Assembly: GCA_012689375.1 (NCBI GenBank)
Contig: JAAZLO010000057.1
Coordinates: forward strand, 1 to 50,545
DNA from: Bacillota bacterium
GTDB lineage: Bacteria > Bacillota > SHA-98 > UBA4971
Direction of reading: 5' to 3'
Length of the DNA stretch: 50,545 nucleotides
Shown here: positions 39,974 through 49,168 of the stretch, piece after piece
How positions within the stretch are numbered: position 1 is the first letter of the stretch
Layout of the letters: each line of letters opens with the position of its first letter
The notes under the pieces: model-generated
Databases searched by the model: none
The model's input: only the letters and a program-made list of their open reading frames with translations
Told to the model about the DNA's origin: nothing
Program-made: the position numbers and the translations under genes

Positions 39974-41212
39974 CTACCTTAAGGTTAAAGCGAAGTTTAC
40001 AAGTCCGGATATCACAGTGATCACAGCGAGAAAAGCGACTGCCACAGCCCCTAAAGCAACAAGAACCAATATTAGAGTGTTCCCCAACACCCCAAGACAT
40101 TTCGAGAGTCCCTGATCTCCTAAGGGTTGGACAATTGCACCCGCCAACCTGTACATAATCGCAACAGACAGTATTTTAGCTGCAGGTACCAGACAAATTA
40201 TAAAGATTGATATAACTCCTGCTATCGATAAGCCCCCGTGTATCAAAGCTGTACAACTTGCCACCATTCCCACAGCATCGGAAAACATTTTTCCCACTAC
40301 GGGAATGAATGCTCCCGACATAAATTTTGCCGTCCGAATCGAAACTGAGTCAGCCACCCGGGCACCTACACCCCGGATAGTCATAACCCCGATAAAAATG
40401 GTCATCCCTCCACCTAAGCAGGCAATTGCTGCATCTCTGGCCAGTCCTGAAAATTCCACAAGTTGCACGCGCTCCGTTATCATACTGATCACCTCAAGAA
40501 GTGCGGAAAGGAAAAGGAGCGGAAATACAATATTACGTATAAGCCCACTGGAAAGCCCCGCAACTGCTACTACAATTGGACTCATTACAGCAGCTGATGT
40601 AATCCCGCCCATAGCCGACAGCAATGTGAAAAGCAAGGGCGTCGATGCATGCATGAAGGCAGTCATTTTATCCACTGCCTCATTGGCTGCTCTGACTGTA
40701 ACAAAGAAACTGTTTGTTGCCATTAAGGCGAGAACCATGAAACACACGGATCGGGCTATGGTTGTAACCTGCTTGCTGCCAAACCCGATTGCAAGTTCTG
40801 AGAGAACACCGGATATTACAGCGATAACAATCAATTGTCCGAGCAATGAAAGGCTGGCCCTCACTTCACTTGCAACGACTCTGCCGATCCCTGCCAGAAT
40901 ATTTCCAGGGCTAAACCCACTCAGCGTTTTTCCGGGAGATCTTACAAATTCAACAATATCCAGGTTGGGGAAAAATTCTTCTATCCCAACATCCATATCT
41001 TCCAGGAAACCCCGAAGGTTAATAATATCCAATGCTTCAAGCTGTGCTTCAATAATATCTTCCTGCAAATCGGATGGGTCGTCCGAACCCTGATATAAAC
41101 CGGAATCAGCAGATGAAAGAACCCAAGGCCATGTAAAAAGGGCTGAACCCAAAAGAATTACAAGAAGAAAAAATAGGATTCGGCTGAAATTCACCATGTG
41201 AATCTTACTCAT
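39974..41212 (-). CDS. spoIIIAE: Stage III sporulation protein AE
   Basis: About 412 residues with an N-terminal signal-like helix (ILFFLLVILLGSALFTWPWV), a soluble segment, then seven or more membrane helices. It is the large polytopic membrane subunit of the SpoIIIA channel. The frame opens at GTG 41230; ATG 41212 has AGAGGG six bases upstream and is preferred. Confidence 0.93.
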   Translation of the reverse strand: MSKIHMVNFSRILFFLLVILLGSALFTWPWVLSSADSGLYQGSDDPSDLQEDIIEAQLEALDIINLRGFLEDMDVGIEEFFPNLDIVEFVRSPGKTLSGFSPGNILAGIGRVVASEVRASLSLLGQLIVIAVISGVLSELAIGFGSKQVTTIARSVCFMVLALMATNSFFVTVRAANEAVDKMTAFMHASTPLLFTLLSAMGGITSAAVMSPIVVAVAGLSSGLIRNIVFPLLFLSALLEVISMITERVQLVEFSGLARDAAIACLGGGMTIFIGVMTIRGVGARVADSVSIRTAKFMSGAFIPVVGKMFSDAVGMVASCTALIHGGLSIAGVISIFIICLVPAAKILSVAIMYRLAGAIVQPLGDQGLSKCLGVLGNTLILVLVALGAVAVAFLAVITVISGLVNFALTLR

Positions 41213-41267
41213 ATTTCGCCCTCTCCCCACTCCCTGATCACCACATATACTGACTACTTTGATGCAC

Positions 41268-41654
41268 CTATTTTAAAAACCTAGAAACAGTTTCAAGTAC
41301 TGCTATAAGAACCGGAAGAGCAGTCAGCAATATAAGCACTTTACCGGCTAATTCCAGTTTGCTTGCAGTTGCTCCCTCTCCTGCATCCCTACATATTTCG
41401 GCTCCGAATCCCGCTAAATATGCAATCCCCACAACCTTTAATACAGTTGTGAAATATATGGACCCTGCATTTGCCATTGCAGTAATATCAGTCAAAGTCT
41501 TAACAAGAAAGTTGATGTATGGAAGCACCTTCCATATTATTATCAGCCCGGTGATAACACTGAGCCATATGGCTATCTCAGGACGGTAGGGCCTTATCAT
41601 TACCGCTAGAACCGTTACTGTCATTGCAATTGCAAGTAAACTTCCTATTTCCAA
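41268..41654 (-). CDS. spoIIIAD: Stage III sporulation protein AD
   Basis: About 128 residues with four membrane helices; TTVLKVVGIAYLAGFGAEIC and RDAGEGATASKLELAGKVLI are the conserved blocks. It pairs with the small SpoIIIAC. The frame opens at a TTG at 41672, but TTG 41654 is preceded by AGGGGTG seven bases upstream and gives the family's usual start. Confidence 0.92.
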   Translation of the reverse strand: MEIGSLLAIAMTVTVLAVMIRPYRPEIAIWLSVITGLIIIWKVLPYINFLVKTLTDITAMANAGSIYFTTVLKVVGIAYLAGFGAEICRDAGEGATASKLELAGKVLILLTALPVLIAVLETVSRFLK

Positions 41655-41678
41655 GAAGGTACACCCCTTCAAATGATC

Positions 41679-41879
41679 CTATAAAAGCCTAAAGACAGTC
41701 AGAATTTCGTCTAAGAGCTCTTTAAAACGAAGCAATGCCACACCAAATACCAAGACGGCTCCAATGACTGTGGCTGCCCATGCAAAGTCCTTTCTGCCCA
41801 CCTGCTCGAAAATAAGGGAAATAACGATCGAAATAATACCAATCCCTGCAACCTTAAATACGGTATCGATTCCTCCCAC
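41679..41879 (-). CDS. spoIIIAC: Stage III sporulation protein AC
   Basis: 66 residues with two membrane helices (IFKVAGIG-like start VFKVAGIGIISIVISLIFEQ, then WAATVIGAVLVFGVALL). This small size is normal. It starts at GTG with GAGGGGG eight bases upstream and is followed by spoIIIAD. Confidence 0.92.
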   Translation of the reverse strand: MGGIDTVFKVAGIGIISIVISLIFEQVGRKDFAWAATVIGAVLVFGVALLRFKELLDEILTVFRLL

Positions 41880-41960
41880 TCCGTCATCCCCCTCTTAAGC
41901 GGGACATATTCCCTTTGTATTCCGGCCGGATTCCGATATCGCACTAAAATGGGTCCTCAG

Positions 41961-42476
41961 TCAATAGAGAAGAAGGACAATCATGATACCAATGGTAAGA
42001 CCTAAACAGCGCCACATTCTGGCTATTTCATTAACCTTATCCCTGGCTTTCACTTCATTTGCCCGTAATCTTTCCCGGACAAGTGTAATATGCTTTAATT
42101 GATCCCGACTGCTGCAGGATCCCAGCTTTGCCCCAAAAACCAGCAATATATGGCGATCTTCCGGTGTAAGAGCTGAAATGGAATAGACACAATCTATTGC
42201 CGATTCCCAAGCCTGTCCAGACCCTTGCGTTCCACATGCAATTATGTCGGAAGCCGTCTCGAATATTTTCTGGGCAACACTACCCTTCCTCCCGCTAGCT
42301 CTTATTAAAGCGTCAGATAAAGGAGTTTTCGTATAGGAAATCTCCGTTTCCAATAGTGTAAAAGCTGTAACAAGTTCCAAAAGCTGCTTAGGCCGATCTG
42401 CGTAACCACGGGCAATAACGTTACCTATAATACCGGAAGCCCCCACTACCAATATTGCACCTAAAAATTTTACCAT
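41961..42476 (-). CDS. spoIIIAB: Stage III sporulation protein AB
   Basis: About 171 residues. An N-terminal membrane helix (FLGAILVVGASGIIGNVIA), ELVTAFTLLETEISYTKTPL, and a C-terminal helix (CLGLTIGIMIVLLLY) mark the family, which resembles type II secretion GspF. ATG 42476 with GGGGGA eight bases upstream is preferred to the TTG at 42497, which directly abuts the spoIIIAA stop. Confidence 0.92.
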   Translation of the reverse strand: MVKFLGAILVVGASGIIGNVIARGYADRPKQLLELVTAFTLLETEISYTKTPLSDALIRASGRKGSVAQKIFETASDIIACGTQGSGQAWESAIDCVYSISALTPEDRHILLVFGAKLGSCSSRDQLKHITLVRERLRANEVKARDKVNEIARMWRCLGLTIGIMIVLLLY

Positions 42477-42497
42477 GAAGCCTTTCCCCCGCTTCAA

Positions 42498-43478
42498 TCA
42501 TCTGAAAGGTCCCTTAATGATAGATTTTCCGGTAGTCACATCAAGGATCTCCTCGACAGTACCGGGCCCATATGTTTGGCTCAGTATTATTGCCCTTTCG
42601 AACATATCCCCCTGGAAAAGACATTCTAAAGCCGGCCTTCTTGCCACTTCTCCCAAAGACTCACCATGTGCAGTAGTAACCAAACTCACACCTGCACACA
42701 TTACCTCCCGTATGGCGAGAGCATCCTCCGTTCTGCCGATTTCGTCGGTAATAACTATATCCGGTGACATAGATCGAACAAGCATTATCATTCCTTCAGC
42801 TTTAGGGCATGCATCCAATATATCGGTACGGATGCCACATGCAGTCTGAGGAATTCCTATGTAGCATGCGCCTATTTCTGAACGTTCATCTGCAATCCCC
42901 ACTCTTGCTCCTGGGAAACCTAAGGAAGGGATACCGTCACTCACTTGCCTGGCAATATCCCGAAGCAACGTAGTTTTTCCACACCTAGGAGGTGATATGA
43001 TAAGTGTATGATAAAGTCTGCGGGGTGATTTAATAATATGCCCCATAACTTTATCAGCCGCCCCCGGAACTTCACAGGCTATCCTAATACAAAAACCTGA
43101 TATATCCTTGAGGGTAGAGATCCGGCCATTTGATAAAACAACCCTCCCGACTAACCCAACTCTGTGCCCTCCGCGTATTGTTATGTACCCCTGGCATAGA
43201 TCATCCTCAAAAGCATAAAGGGAGCCACCTGCAATAAGCTGTAAAGTAACAAGGGCATCCTTATCTGTAAAAATATAAGGCGGGTGAGGGTGTACTTCCC
43301 CGTCACCTGCCATAAGCATTACAGGCTTCCATGTACGAAGCCTGATTTCATATACTTCGTTTAACTGCTCTTTAGGCAAATCTGAAATTATTCCGCGGAG
43401 ACCGGACGGAAGGTGGGGCAGAATTTCATCTATGATGATATTGGCAACAGATCTTTTCTTCAAACCCTGATTTGGCAA
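42498..43478 (-). CDS. spoIIIAA: Stage III sporulation protein AA, secretion-type ATPase
   Basis: About 326 residues. The AAA+ core carries Walker A PPRCGKTTLLRDIA and Walker B IVITDEIGRTEDALAI. It is thought to power the mother cell to forespore channel. The frame opens at TTG 43499, inside the SD; TTG 43478 has a perfect AGGAGG eight bases upstream, so I start there. In Bacillus subtilis this operon is under sigma-E; I could not place a convincing sigma-E promoter in the 160-base upstream gap. Confidence 0.94.
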   Translation of the reverse strand: MPNQGLKKRSVANIIIDEILPHLPSGLRGIISDLPKEQLNEVYEIRLRTWKPVMLMAGDGEVHPHPPYIFTDKDALVTLQLIAGGSLYAFEDDLCQGYITIRGGHRVGLVGRVVLSNGRISTLKDISGFCIRIACEVPGAADKVMGHIIKSPRRLYHTLIISPPRCGKTTLLRDIARQVSDGIPSLGFPGARVGIADERSEIGACYIGIPQTACGIRTDILDACPKAEGMIMLVRSMSPDIVITDEIGRTEDALAIREVMCAGVSLVTTAHGESLGEVARRPALECLFQGDMFERAIILSQTYGPGTVEEILDVTTGKSIIKGPFR

Positions 43479-43638
43479 GGCAAGTCCCTCCTTATACAAA
43501 TGCGTATTCAGAGGGAACCGATTTTAGACCCACGGCTTTCGGGAGGGCGTTCCTGTAATTAATTCATTGGACGCAAACGGCGGGATAAAGATGTTAATAA
43601 GTAGGCCTCGAAGGGATTTAAATTATGGAATAAGCAGG

Positions 43639-44196
43639 CTATACCCGTTCCAGATATTGACCGGTCCGTGTATCCACCTTTATTACATCACCTATACTCA
43701 CAAACAACGGTACTTGCACAATAGCACCGGTTTCAAGTGTTGCAGGTTTTGTACCACCGCTTGCAGTGTCGCCCCGTAGGCCGGGATCAGTGTCTGTAAC
43801 TGTGAGCTCCACTGCAACCGGGAGCTCAAGCCCAATCGGAGCATCCTCATATATCTGGACGCCTATTATCATATTTTCCTTAAGATATTTCTTATTATCA
43901 CCAAGTTTTTCGTTGTCAAGGTTTATTTGTTCATACGTAGAGGTATCCATAAAAAAGTTATCCTGGCCGGAACTATAAAGGTACTGCATTTCCCGATATT
44001 CAATATGGGCCCTTGGGATTTTTTCACCTGCCCGGAATGTCCGATCGATGGTGAAGCCTGTTTTAACATTCCTCAGCTTCGATCTTACGAACGCAGAGCC
44101 CTTCCCGGGCTTTACATGCTGGAAATCAATAATTGAGTAGACCTCCCCGTCAAGCTCAATGGTAAGGCCTGTACGAAAATCATTTGTTGAAATCAT
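43639..44196 (-). CDS. efp: Elongation factor P
   Basis: 185 residues, full length. The KOW-like N-terminal domain has [19 protein letters not shown], with the modifiable lysine in the PGKGSAF loop, then two OB folds with [20 protein letters not shown] and [23 protein letters not shown] relieves ribosome stalling at proline runs. The SD is GGAGGT. It precedes the spoIIIA operon, a common clostridial order. Confidence 0.96.
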   Translation of the reverse strand: MISTNDFRTGLTIELDGEVYSIIDFQHVKPGKGSAFVRSKLRNVKTGFTIDRTFRAGEKIPRAHIEYREMQYLYSSGQDNFFMDTSTYEQINLDNEKLGDNKKYLKENMIIGVQIYEDAPIGLELPVAVELTVTDTDPGLRGDTASGGTKPATLETGAIVQVPLFVSIGDVIKVDTRTGQYLERV

Positions 44197-44243
44197 ATAG
44201 TTACCTCCGACATGGATTATTTAGAAGTCAGAACAAAAAATTA

Positions 44244-45314
44244 TTACAGTTCTATAAGATTCTTAGGAGAACCTGTAAGGTTAGTAATTCCGTCTTCACC
44301 AATAACAACAAGATCCTCAATTCTCACGCCTGCAAAACCCGAAATATATATACCAGGCTCGATTGTAACTACCATATCCGGGATGAGTTTCCCCGTTGCA
44401 GAAACGGAAAGCCTGGGTTCTTCATGGATTGCAAGCCCCACCCCATGGCCGAGTCCGTGACCGAAACACTTGCCATAACCCGCGTCCTCTATAATTTTCC
44501 TAGCAATCGCGTCAATTTCCTGTCCAGTTTTTCCCGGGGCGATCCCCTCTAATGCAGCCTCCTGAGCCTTGAGTACTATATCATAAATTCGGCGTTGTTT
44601 AGGTGAAGCCTTCCCCAATGATACAGTGCGGGTCATGTCACCTTTGTATCCACGATATACAGCACCAAAATCTAAAACTACAAGCTCACCCTTGACAAGT
44701 TTTTTCCGGGATGCAACCCCGTGGGGCATAGCCCCACGCTCCCCTGATGCAACAATTATATCAAACCCAATTCCTTCGGCACCTTTTTTCCTCATAAACC
44801 ATTCTATCTCAAGGGCAATATCCATCTCAGTGATTCCCGGTTTTATTATATTGAGAATATGGGAAAACGCCGCATCTCCTATGTTTTCCGCCCGGTGAAT
44901 CATTTCAATTTCATGGGCATCCTTAACTGCCCTCAATGTTTCGATCAAACCTTCAGTAGGTATAAGCTCAACCCCGGTAAGAATAGATGATAAAGTCTCA
45001 TACTGTTTATATGTAATTACATCCTTTTCAAACCCCAACCTATCAATACCGGAACTCTCGACTATATCCCTTAAGACATCCGCAAAATTTACCCCGTGTT
45101 CAACAATACAAAATTCAGGCGATTCATTATTAGCCTGATCCGTATACCGAAAATCAGTAACAAGGCAGGCATCATCCTTGGTGATTACGGCAATACCTGC
45201 AGAACCTGTAAACCCCGATATATAACGTCGGTTTTCGGGGCTTACCACAAGAAAACCATTAATACCGGTATCAGAAAATTTTCTTCGGATTGAGGTAAGT
45301 CTGTTCTTTGACAT
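44244..45314 (-). CDS. pepP: Xaa-Pro aminopeptidase-like M24 metallopeptidase
   Basis: 356 residues. An N-terminal creatinase-like domain (FLVVSPENRRYISGFTGSAG) precedes the pita-bread catalytic domain with metal ligands visible in LDFGAVYRGYKGDMTRT, GHGLGHGVGLAIHEEP and TIEPGIYI. It removes N-terminal residues ahead of proline. Its place just upstream of efp is common in Firmicutes. Confidence 0.92.
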   Translation of the reverse strand: MSKNRLTSIRRKFSDTGINGFLVVSPENRRYISGFTGSAGIAVITKDDACLVTDFRYTDQANNESPEFCIVEHGVNFADVLRDIVESSGIDRLGFEKDVITYKQYETLSSILTGVELIPTEGLIETLRAVKDAHEIEMIHRAENIGDAAFSHILNIIKPGITEMDIALEIEWFMRKKGAEGIGFDIIVASGERGAMPHGVASRKKLVKGELVVLDFGAVYRGYKGDMTRTVSLGKASPKQRRIYDIVLKAQEAALEGIAPGKTGQEIDAIARKIIEDAGYGKCFGHGLGHGVGLAIHEEPRLSVSATGKLIPDMVVTIEPGIYISGFAGVRIEDLVVIGEDGITNLTGSPKNLIEL

Positions 45315-45338
45315 GCCTTAACTCCCTTGCCTACGGAT

Positions 45339-46550
45339 TTATAGACCTGTAGATTGAGATGTGCGAAGCAGGGGCAGTACACGATCTAAAATTTCATCTG
45401 CAACCTCACGTTTAGTCATATAAGGAAGATTTTCCGTAAGACCATGACGGTGCAAAATCTTTACTTCATTATAATCCGATTCAAACCCTGCATCATTCCG
45501 GGAAACATCGTTTGCTACGATAAAATCAAGATTTTTAGATATCAGTTTATATCGGGAATTTTCAATCAGATTACAGGTCTCGGCTGCAAATCCTATTGTA
45601 ATCCGGTTCCCTTTATGTATACCGATTTCTTTCATAATGTCTTCACATTTTACGAGTTCAATATTATCCAGGCCACCGTTTTTCTTTATTTTTTCAGGGG
45701 CCACCTGTGAAGGCCTCCAGTCAGCGGGTGCTGCGGCTCCGATAATTACGTCTGTAGCATCTAAATGTTCCATAACAGCATGGAACATTTCATTTGTAGT
45801 CCTTACATTTATTACTTTTATCGCGGGCGGAGGGGCAAGGGCCGCCGGCCCTGTAACCAGAATAACGTCCGCACCCCGCTTTTGAGCTGCTTTAGCCAGT
45901 TCATATCCCATTTTCCCGGACGAACGATTCGTTATGTATCTCACCGGATCCAGCGGCTCTTGGGTCGGACCTGCAGTAACAAGAATAGTCACGCCCTTTA
46001 GGGAAGCCCTGCGGGAAAGAATTCTATCAATTTCACAAACAATAGCTTTTGGATTAGGTAACCTCCCCTTCCCTTCCCTCCCACAAGCTAAATACCCAAA
46101 ATCAGGCTCCATTACGTTATACCCAAAGGCTTTCAGGCTCCCGATATTTTTCTTCAAGATAGGGTTCTCATACATAGCCTCATTCATTGCCGGCACGAAA
46201 AGCACAGGCACCTGCATGGCCATAATCATTGTAGTTAAAAGATCATCGGCGATTCCCGAAGCAGCTTTCCCCAGGCAATTTGCACTGGCAGGAGCTATTA
46301 CTAAAATATCGGCCTTCCTTGCCAGGCTTATATGGATAACATCTGGAGTTTCGAAATCTTGGAACATATCATACCAAACCGGATTTCCGGAAATCGTTCT
46401 GAGTGTCAAAGGAGCAATGAATTTAGTGGCTGCATTTGTCATAACAGTATGGACTGAAGCACCCTTTTTAATAAGAAGACTTAAGAGCTCCGCGCTTTTA
46501 TATGCGGCTATACTCCCTGTCACACCAAGAACAATCGTCTTACCCTTCAT
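45339..46550 (-). CDS. coaBC: Bifunctional phosphopantothenoylcysteine decarboxylase/synthetase
   Basis: 403 residues. The N-terminal CoaC flavoprotein half has GVTGSIAAYKSAELLSLL, APASANCLGKAASGIADDLL and the PAMNEAMYENP loop. The C-terminal CoaB half has TAGPTQEPLDPVRYITNRSS, GKMGYELAKAA and TIGFAAET. It performs two successive steps of coenzyme A synthesis. It lies after rpoZ, separated by a perfect hairpin. Confidence 0.96.
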   Translation of the reverse strand: MKGKTIVLGVTGSIAAYKSAELLSLLIKKGASVHTVMTNAATKFIAPLTLRTISGNPVWYDMFQDFETPDVIHISLARKADILVIAPASANCLGKAASGIADDLLTTMIMAMQVPVLFVPAMNEAMYENPILKKNIGSLKAFGYNVMEPDFGYLACGREGKGRLPNPKAIVCEIDRILSRRASLKGVTILVTAGPTQEPLDPVRYITNRSSGKMGYELAKAAQKRGADVILVTGPAALAPPPAIKVINVRTTNEMFHAVMEHLDATDVIIGAAAPADWRPSQVAPEKIKKNGGLDNIELVKCEDIMKEIGIHKGNRITIGFAAETCNLIENSRYKLISKNLDFIVANDVSRNDAGFESDYNEVKILHRHGLTENLPYMTKREVADEILDRVLPLLRTSQSTGL

Positions 46551-46569
46551 AAAAACCTCCCATTATATA

Positions 46570-46597
46570 GATAGCGCCCTGGGAACAGGGCGCTATC
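46570..46597. repeat. Perfect 12-bp hairpin between rpoZ and coaBC
   Basis: GATAGCGCCCTG (46570-46581) and CAGGGCGCTATC (46586-46597) pair perfectly around a four-base loop. It lies five bases after the rpoZ stop and 19 bases before coaBC. On the minus strand no T tract follows (TATATAATGG); on the plus strand a short TTTT follows two bases later. It may be a weak terminator, an RNA-processing site or a stability element. Confidence 0.6.
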
Positions 46598-46601
46598 AGT
46601 T

Positions 46602-46808
46602 TTACTTAACTCCGGACCCCGGTTCTTCAAGAGAAACTTTACCAGCAAGGATTTCCTTCATCGCTATGGTAACAGGCTTGTCCGATTTTGTTTCCACAAG
46701 TGGTTTTGCACCGTTTACCAATTGTCTCGCTCTTTTCGCTGTAGCGACCACCAGTGAATACCTGCTTCCAGTTGTGTTAGAAAAAGCCTCAAGGGGTGGA
46801 TATAGCAT
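46602..46808 (-). CDS. rpoZ: RNA polymerase omega subunit
   Basis: About 68 residues from ATG 46808. NTTGSRYSLVVATAKRARQL and KPVTIAMKEILAGKV are the family's hallmarks. Omega helps assemble RNA polymerase. The frame opens at TTG 46835, but the extra residues fall over the AGGAGG, which is 13 bases before the ATG, somewhat far. It follows gmk, the usual order. Confidence 0.93.
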   Translation of the reverse strand: MLYPPLEAFSNTTGSRYSLVVATAKRARQLVNGAKPLVETKSDKPVTIAMKEILAGKVSLEEPGSGVK

Positions 46809-46877
46809 TATGTACTTAGTCCCTCCTGTAAACAATTACTCACAAGTCCGTTCCGTAATAACTTCTTCGTTTTATTC

Positions 46878-47522
46878 CTATCCTGAAAAATTACACGGCT
46901 GTCCTTTTAGATTTCCAATAAACCCAAGTAGGTTACACCTTCGGACCTTGGAACGTTCTGCAGTTATTATGGCACGAAGGTTGTCAACAGCCTCATCAAG
47001 GTTGTTGTTAATTATCACATAATCGTAATCAAAAACTGCTTGCAGCTCGTCCCATGCTAGACGAGATCTGATATCGATGGCATCTTCGCTGTCCCTGCCA
47101 CGCACACAAATGCGTCTTCTCAGCTCACTCATTGACGGTGGCATTAAGAAGACAAAAATACCCGCGGGCCAACTGTTCTTTATTTGTTTCGCACCCTGGA
47201 TATCAATATCAAGTATTACGTCATACCCTCTAGCAGTCATTATCTCAATAAATTTACGTGGAGTGCCATATAAATTACCATAAACTGTTGCCCATTCCAG
47301 GAGCTCCCCCGCCTTTTGCATTTCACGAAATTCATCGCATGTAATAAAGTCATAATGAACTCCGTCGATCTCCCCTTGACCCGGCGGACGAGTAGTCACA
47401 GATACTGAATAGCTAATCCCATCCAGTCTTTTTCTAAGCTCATTAACAATTGTATTCTTTCCCGCACCTGACGGCCCAGACAGAACTATGAGGAATCCTT
47501 GTTCCCTTTCCAGGTATGTCAT
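46878..47522 (-). CDS. gmk: Guanylate kinase
   Basis: 214 residues. P-loop [35 protein letters not shown], the [13 protein letters not shown] core and [15 protein letters not shown] identify GMP kinase. The residue after the P-loop lysine is Asn rather than Ser/Gly, but the next Thr is kept, and this position varies in the family. It overlaps remA by four bases. Confidence 0.96.
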   Translation of the reverse strand: MTYLEREQGFLIVLSGPSGAGKNTIVNELRKRLDGISYSVSVTTRPPGQGEIDGVHYDFITCDEFREMQKAGELLEWATVYGNLYGTPRKFIEIMTARGYDVILDIDIQGAKQIKNSWPAGIFVFLMPPSMSELRRRICVRGRDSEDAIDIRSRLAWDELQAVFDYDYVIINNNLDEAVDNLRAIITAERSKVRRCNLLGFIGNLKGQPCNFSG

Positions 47523-47788
47523 TCTTCCCCGTCACGTCCTGACTGGCTTTGTTTCCCTGTAAGTCTATGCGCTACAGTCTCCGGTTGCACAGCACAGAGA
47601 ATAACATGATCACTGTCAGTCAAAACGACTGCCCGGGTTCTCCTTCCATATGTAGCATCAACTAGTTTGCCCTGTTCCCTGGCTTCTTGCACTACCCGTT
47701 TTATCGGAGCGGAGCCCGGGCTTACGATTGCAATAATTCTGTTAGCTGAAACGATACTCCCAAATCCTATGTTAACGAGCTTAACCAT
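47519..47788 (-). CDS. remA: Extracellular matrix regulator RemA (DUF370)
   Basis: About 89 residues. [40 protein letters not shown] and [20 protein letters not shown] are the conserved blocks. RemA is a DNA-binding activator of biofilm matrix genes in Bacillus subtilis. The frame opens at GTG 47800; ATG 47788 has AGGGG eleven bases upstream and the usual [10 protein letters not shown] start, so it is preferred. Confidence 0.94.
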   Translation of the reverse strand: MVKLVNIGFGSIVSANRIIAIVSPGSAPIKRVVQEAREQGKLVDATYGRRTRAVVLTDSDHVILCAVQPETVAHRLTGKQSQSGRDGEE

Positions 47789-47805
47789 GATGAACGGCAC
47801 CCCTT

Positions 47806-48117
47806 TTACTTGGCCAATTTATTAAGCAGAGCCTGTTTTTGTCTGGCCCCTAATCCCTGGACCCTCCTAGATTCATGTATGCCAATTTCCTCCATAATCT
47901 TTCGGCTTCGGATTTTTCCGATTCGCGGTAAAGATTCCAAAAGATAAGTAACACGCATTCTGGATATTACTGCATCGCCGGCATTTTCTAATACCTCTTC
48001 CAGAGAAAGCCGGCCTTGCTTAAGCTCTTCGCGGACTTTAGCCCGTTTCGATCGCATTTCCTGAGCTTTTTTAAGGGCCTCCCTTTTAGCCTCAGGACTC
48101 AGTTCCGGTAATGACAT
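47806..48117 (-). CDS. mihF: Integration host factor, actinobacterial type
   Basis: 103 residues, helical and basic. [40 protein letters not shown] and [20 protein letters not shown] match the mycobacterial/streptomycete IHF family with its helix-two-turn-helix fold. These nucleoid proteins bend DNA and are unrelated to E. coli IHF. It precedes remA and gmk; the SD is AAGGAGGTGA. In Actinobacteria the gene is also next to gmk-rpoZ. Confidence 0.9.
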   Translation of the reverse strand: MSLPELSPEAKREALKKAQEMRSKRAKVREELKQGRLSLEEVLENAGDAVISRMRVTYLLESLPRIGKIRSRKIMEEIGIHESRRVQGLGARQKQALLNKLAK

Positions 48118-48159
48118 GATCTCACCTCCTTACAAGAAATCTGCTGGGGTATGGCGGGG

Positions 48160-49038
48160 TTATTCTATATTCTGAACCTGTTCCCTAATTTTCTCCAACT
48201 CACTTTTAATACTTACAACCATATGGGAGACATCTGGGTCCTGTGCCTTTGAACCTATTGTATTGACTTCCCGCTGCATCTCCTGGGTTAAAAACCCAAG
48301 CCGACGCCCTATAGGCCCATGAAGTTTAACTGTTTCGTGAACCTGGATCACATGACTTCTAAGCCTAACAAGCTCTTCAGTGATATTGCTCTTGTCAGCA
48401 TAAATCGCAGTCTCCATTGCTATACGGTTTTCATCTATTGGGGTATCCTCCAATAGTTCCTGTATACGCGCCTTTAGTTTTATCCTATAATCTTCAAAAA
48501 TACAAGGGGCCCTTTTTTCAATATCCAATACAAGACTCTCTATCAAATTCACCCGGTTTATGATATCTTCGGCTAGGAATGCCCCTTCTTTAGCCCTCAT
48601 ACTCTTAAGTTCTTGAATAGCGCTGAGTACAGATTGCTCTACTAAACTCCAAATCCTCTCATTGTCTATTTGTTTCCGGGTAGATTCTATAACTCCGGGT
48701 AATAAAATAAGACTTTGAATATCCAAATTCCACGGTAATTTTAAATTCTCAGCGAGTCTCCGGGTAACAAGTGTATACGATTTTACTAGTTCATGATTAA
48801 TTTTAATATCAGTAAGGCTTTCCCCGGTTTCTTCCAAAGTTACCGATACTTCTATGCGTCCACGATCAAAATGTTCTGCCATTAGGCCCCTGATTCTGTC
48901 TTCGAATATCCCAAGCTCCCTCGGGACGCGAAGGAACACATCCCTAAAACGGTGGTTTACTGATCGTATTTCAGCTATACAACTAAGTTCCGAATCCGAG
49001 ATCTCACCACGACCGTAACCTGTCATACTGTTTGGCAT
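48160..49038 (-). CDS. yicC: YicC-family endoribonuclease
   Basis: 292 residues. MTGYGRGEISDSELSCIAEI, RSVNHRFRDVFLRVPRELG and the C-terminal LGFLTQEMQREVNTIGSKAQ with SHMVVSIKSELEKIREQVQN are diagnostic. Members cleave RNA as endoribonucleases in several bacteria. It heads the yicC-mihF-remA-gmk-rpoZ-coaBC run, behind its own promoter. Confidence 0.94.
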   Translation of the reverse strand: MPNSMTGYGRGEISDSELSCIAEIRSVNHRFRDVFLRVPRELGIFEDRIRGLMAEHFDRGRIEVSVTLEETGESLTDIKINHELVKSYTLVTRRLAENLKLPWNLDIQSLILLPGVIESTRKQIDNERIWSLVEQSVLSAIQELKSMRAKEGAFLAEDIINRVNLIESLVLDIEKRAPCIFEDYRIKLKARIQELLEDTPIDENRIAMETAIYADKSNITEELVRLRSHVIQVHETVKLHGPIGRRLGFLTQEMQREVNTIGSKAQDPDVSHMVVSIKSELEKIREQVQNIE

Positions 49039-49061
49039 TATCTGCGTTCCCCCTGCTCCCT

Positions 49062-49091
49062 ATTCTACTACACGCCATTTAGTCTTAACAA
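49062..49091 (-). promoter_or_regulatory. Candidate sigma-A promoter for yicC
   Basis: TTGTTA (49091-49086), an 18-base spacer and TAGAAT (49067-49062), a five-of-six -10 match. It would start transcription near 49055, about 17 bases ahead of yicC. It lies in the 130-base gap after rqcH, in which I see no clear terminator. Confidence 0.5.
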
Positions 49092-49168
49092 GGGCTTTTG
49101 TCATAAACTCCCCCGCTTATCCGTAAAAACCGGCAAAATCCTCAAGTTAAAGTGAAAAATTAGGGTAA

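Noticed and set aside
40305-41093. A 262-residue plus-strand reading frame opposite spoIIIAE
   Set aside because: It mirrors the hydrophobic codon pattern of spoIIIAE and has no independent support.
45934-47022. A 362-residue plus-strand reading frame opposite coaBC, rpoZ and gmk
   Set aside because: It runs antisense through three well-identified genes and has no recognisable domain; a chance open frame.
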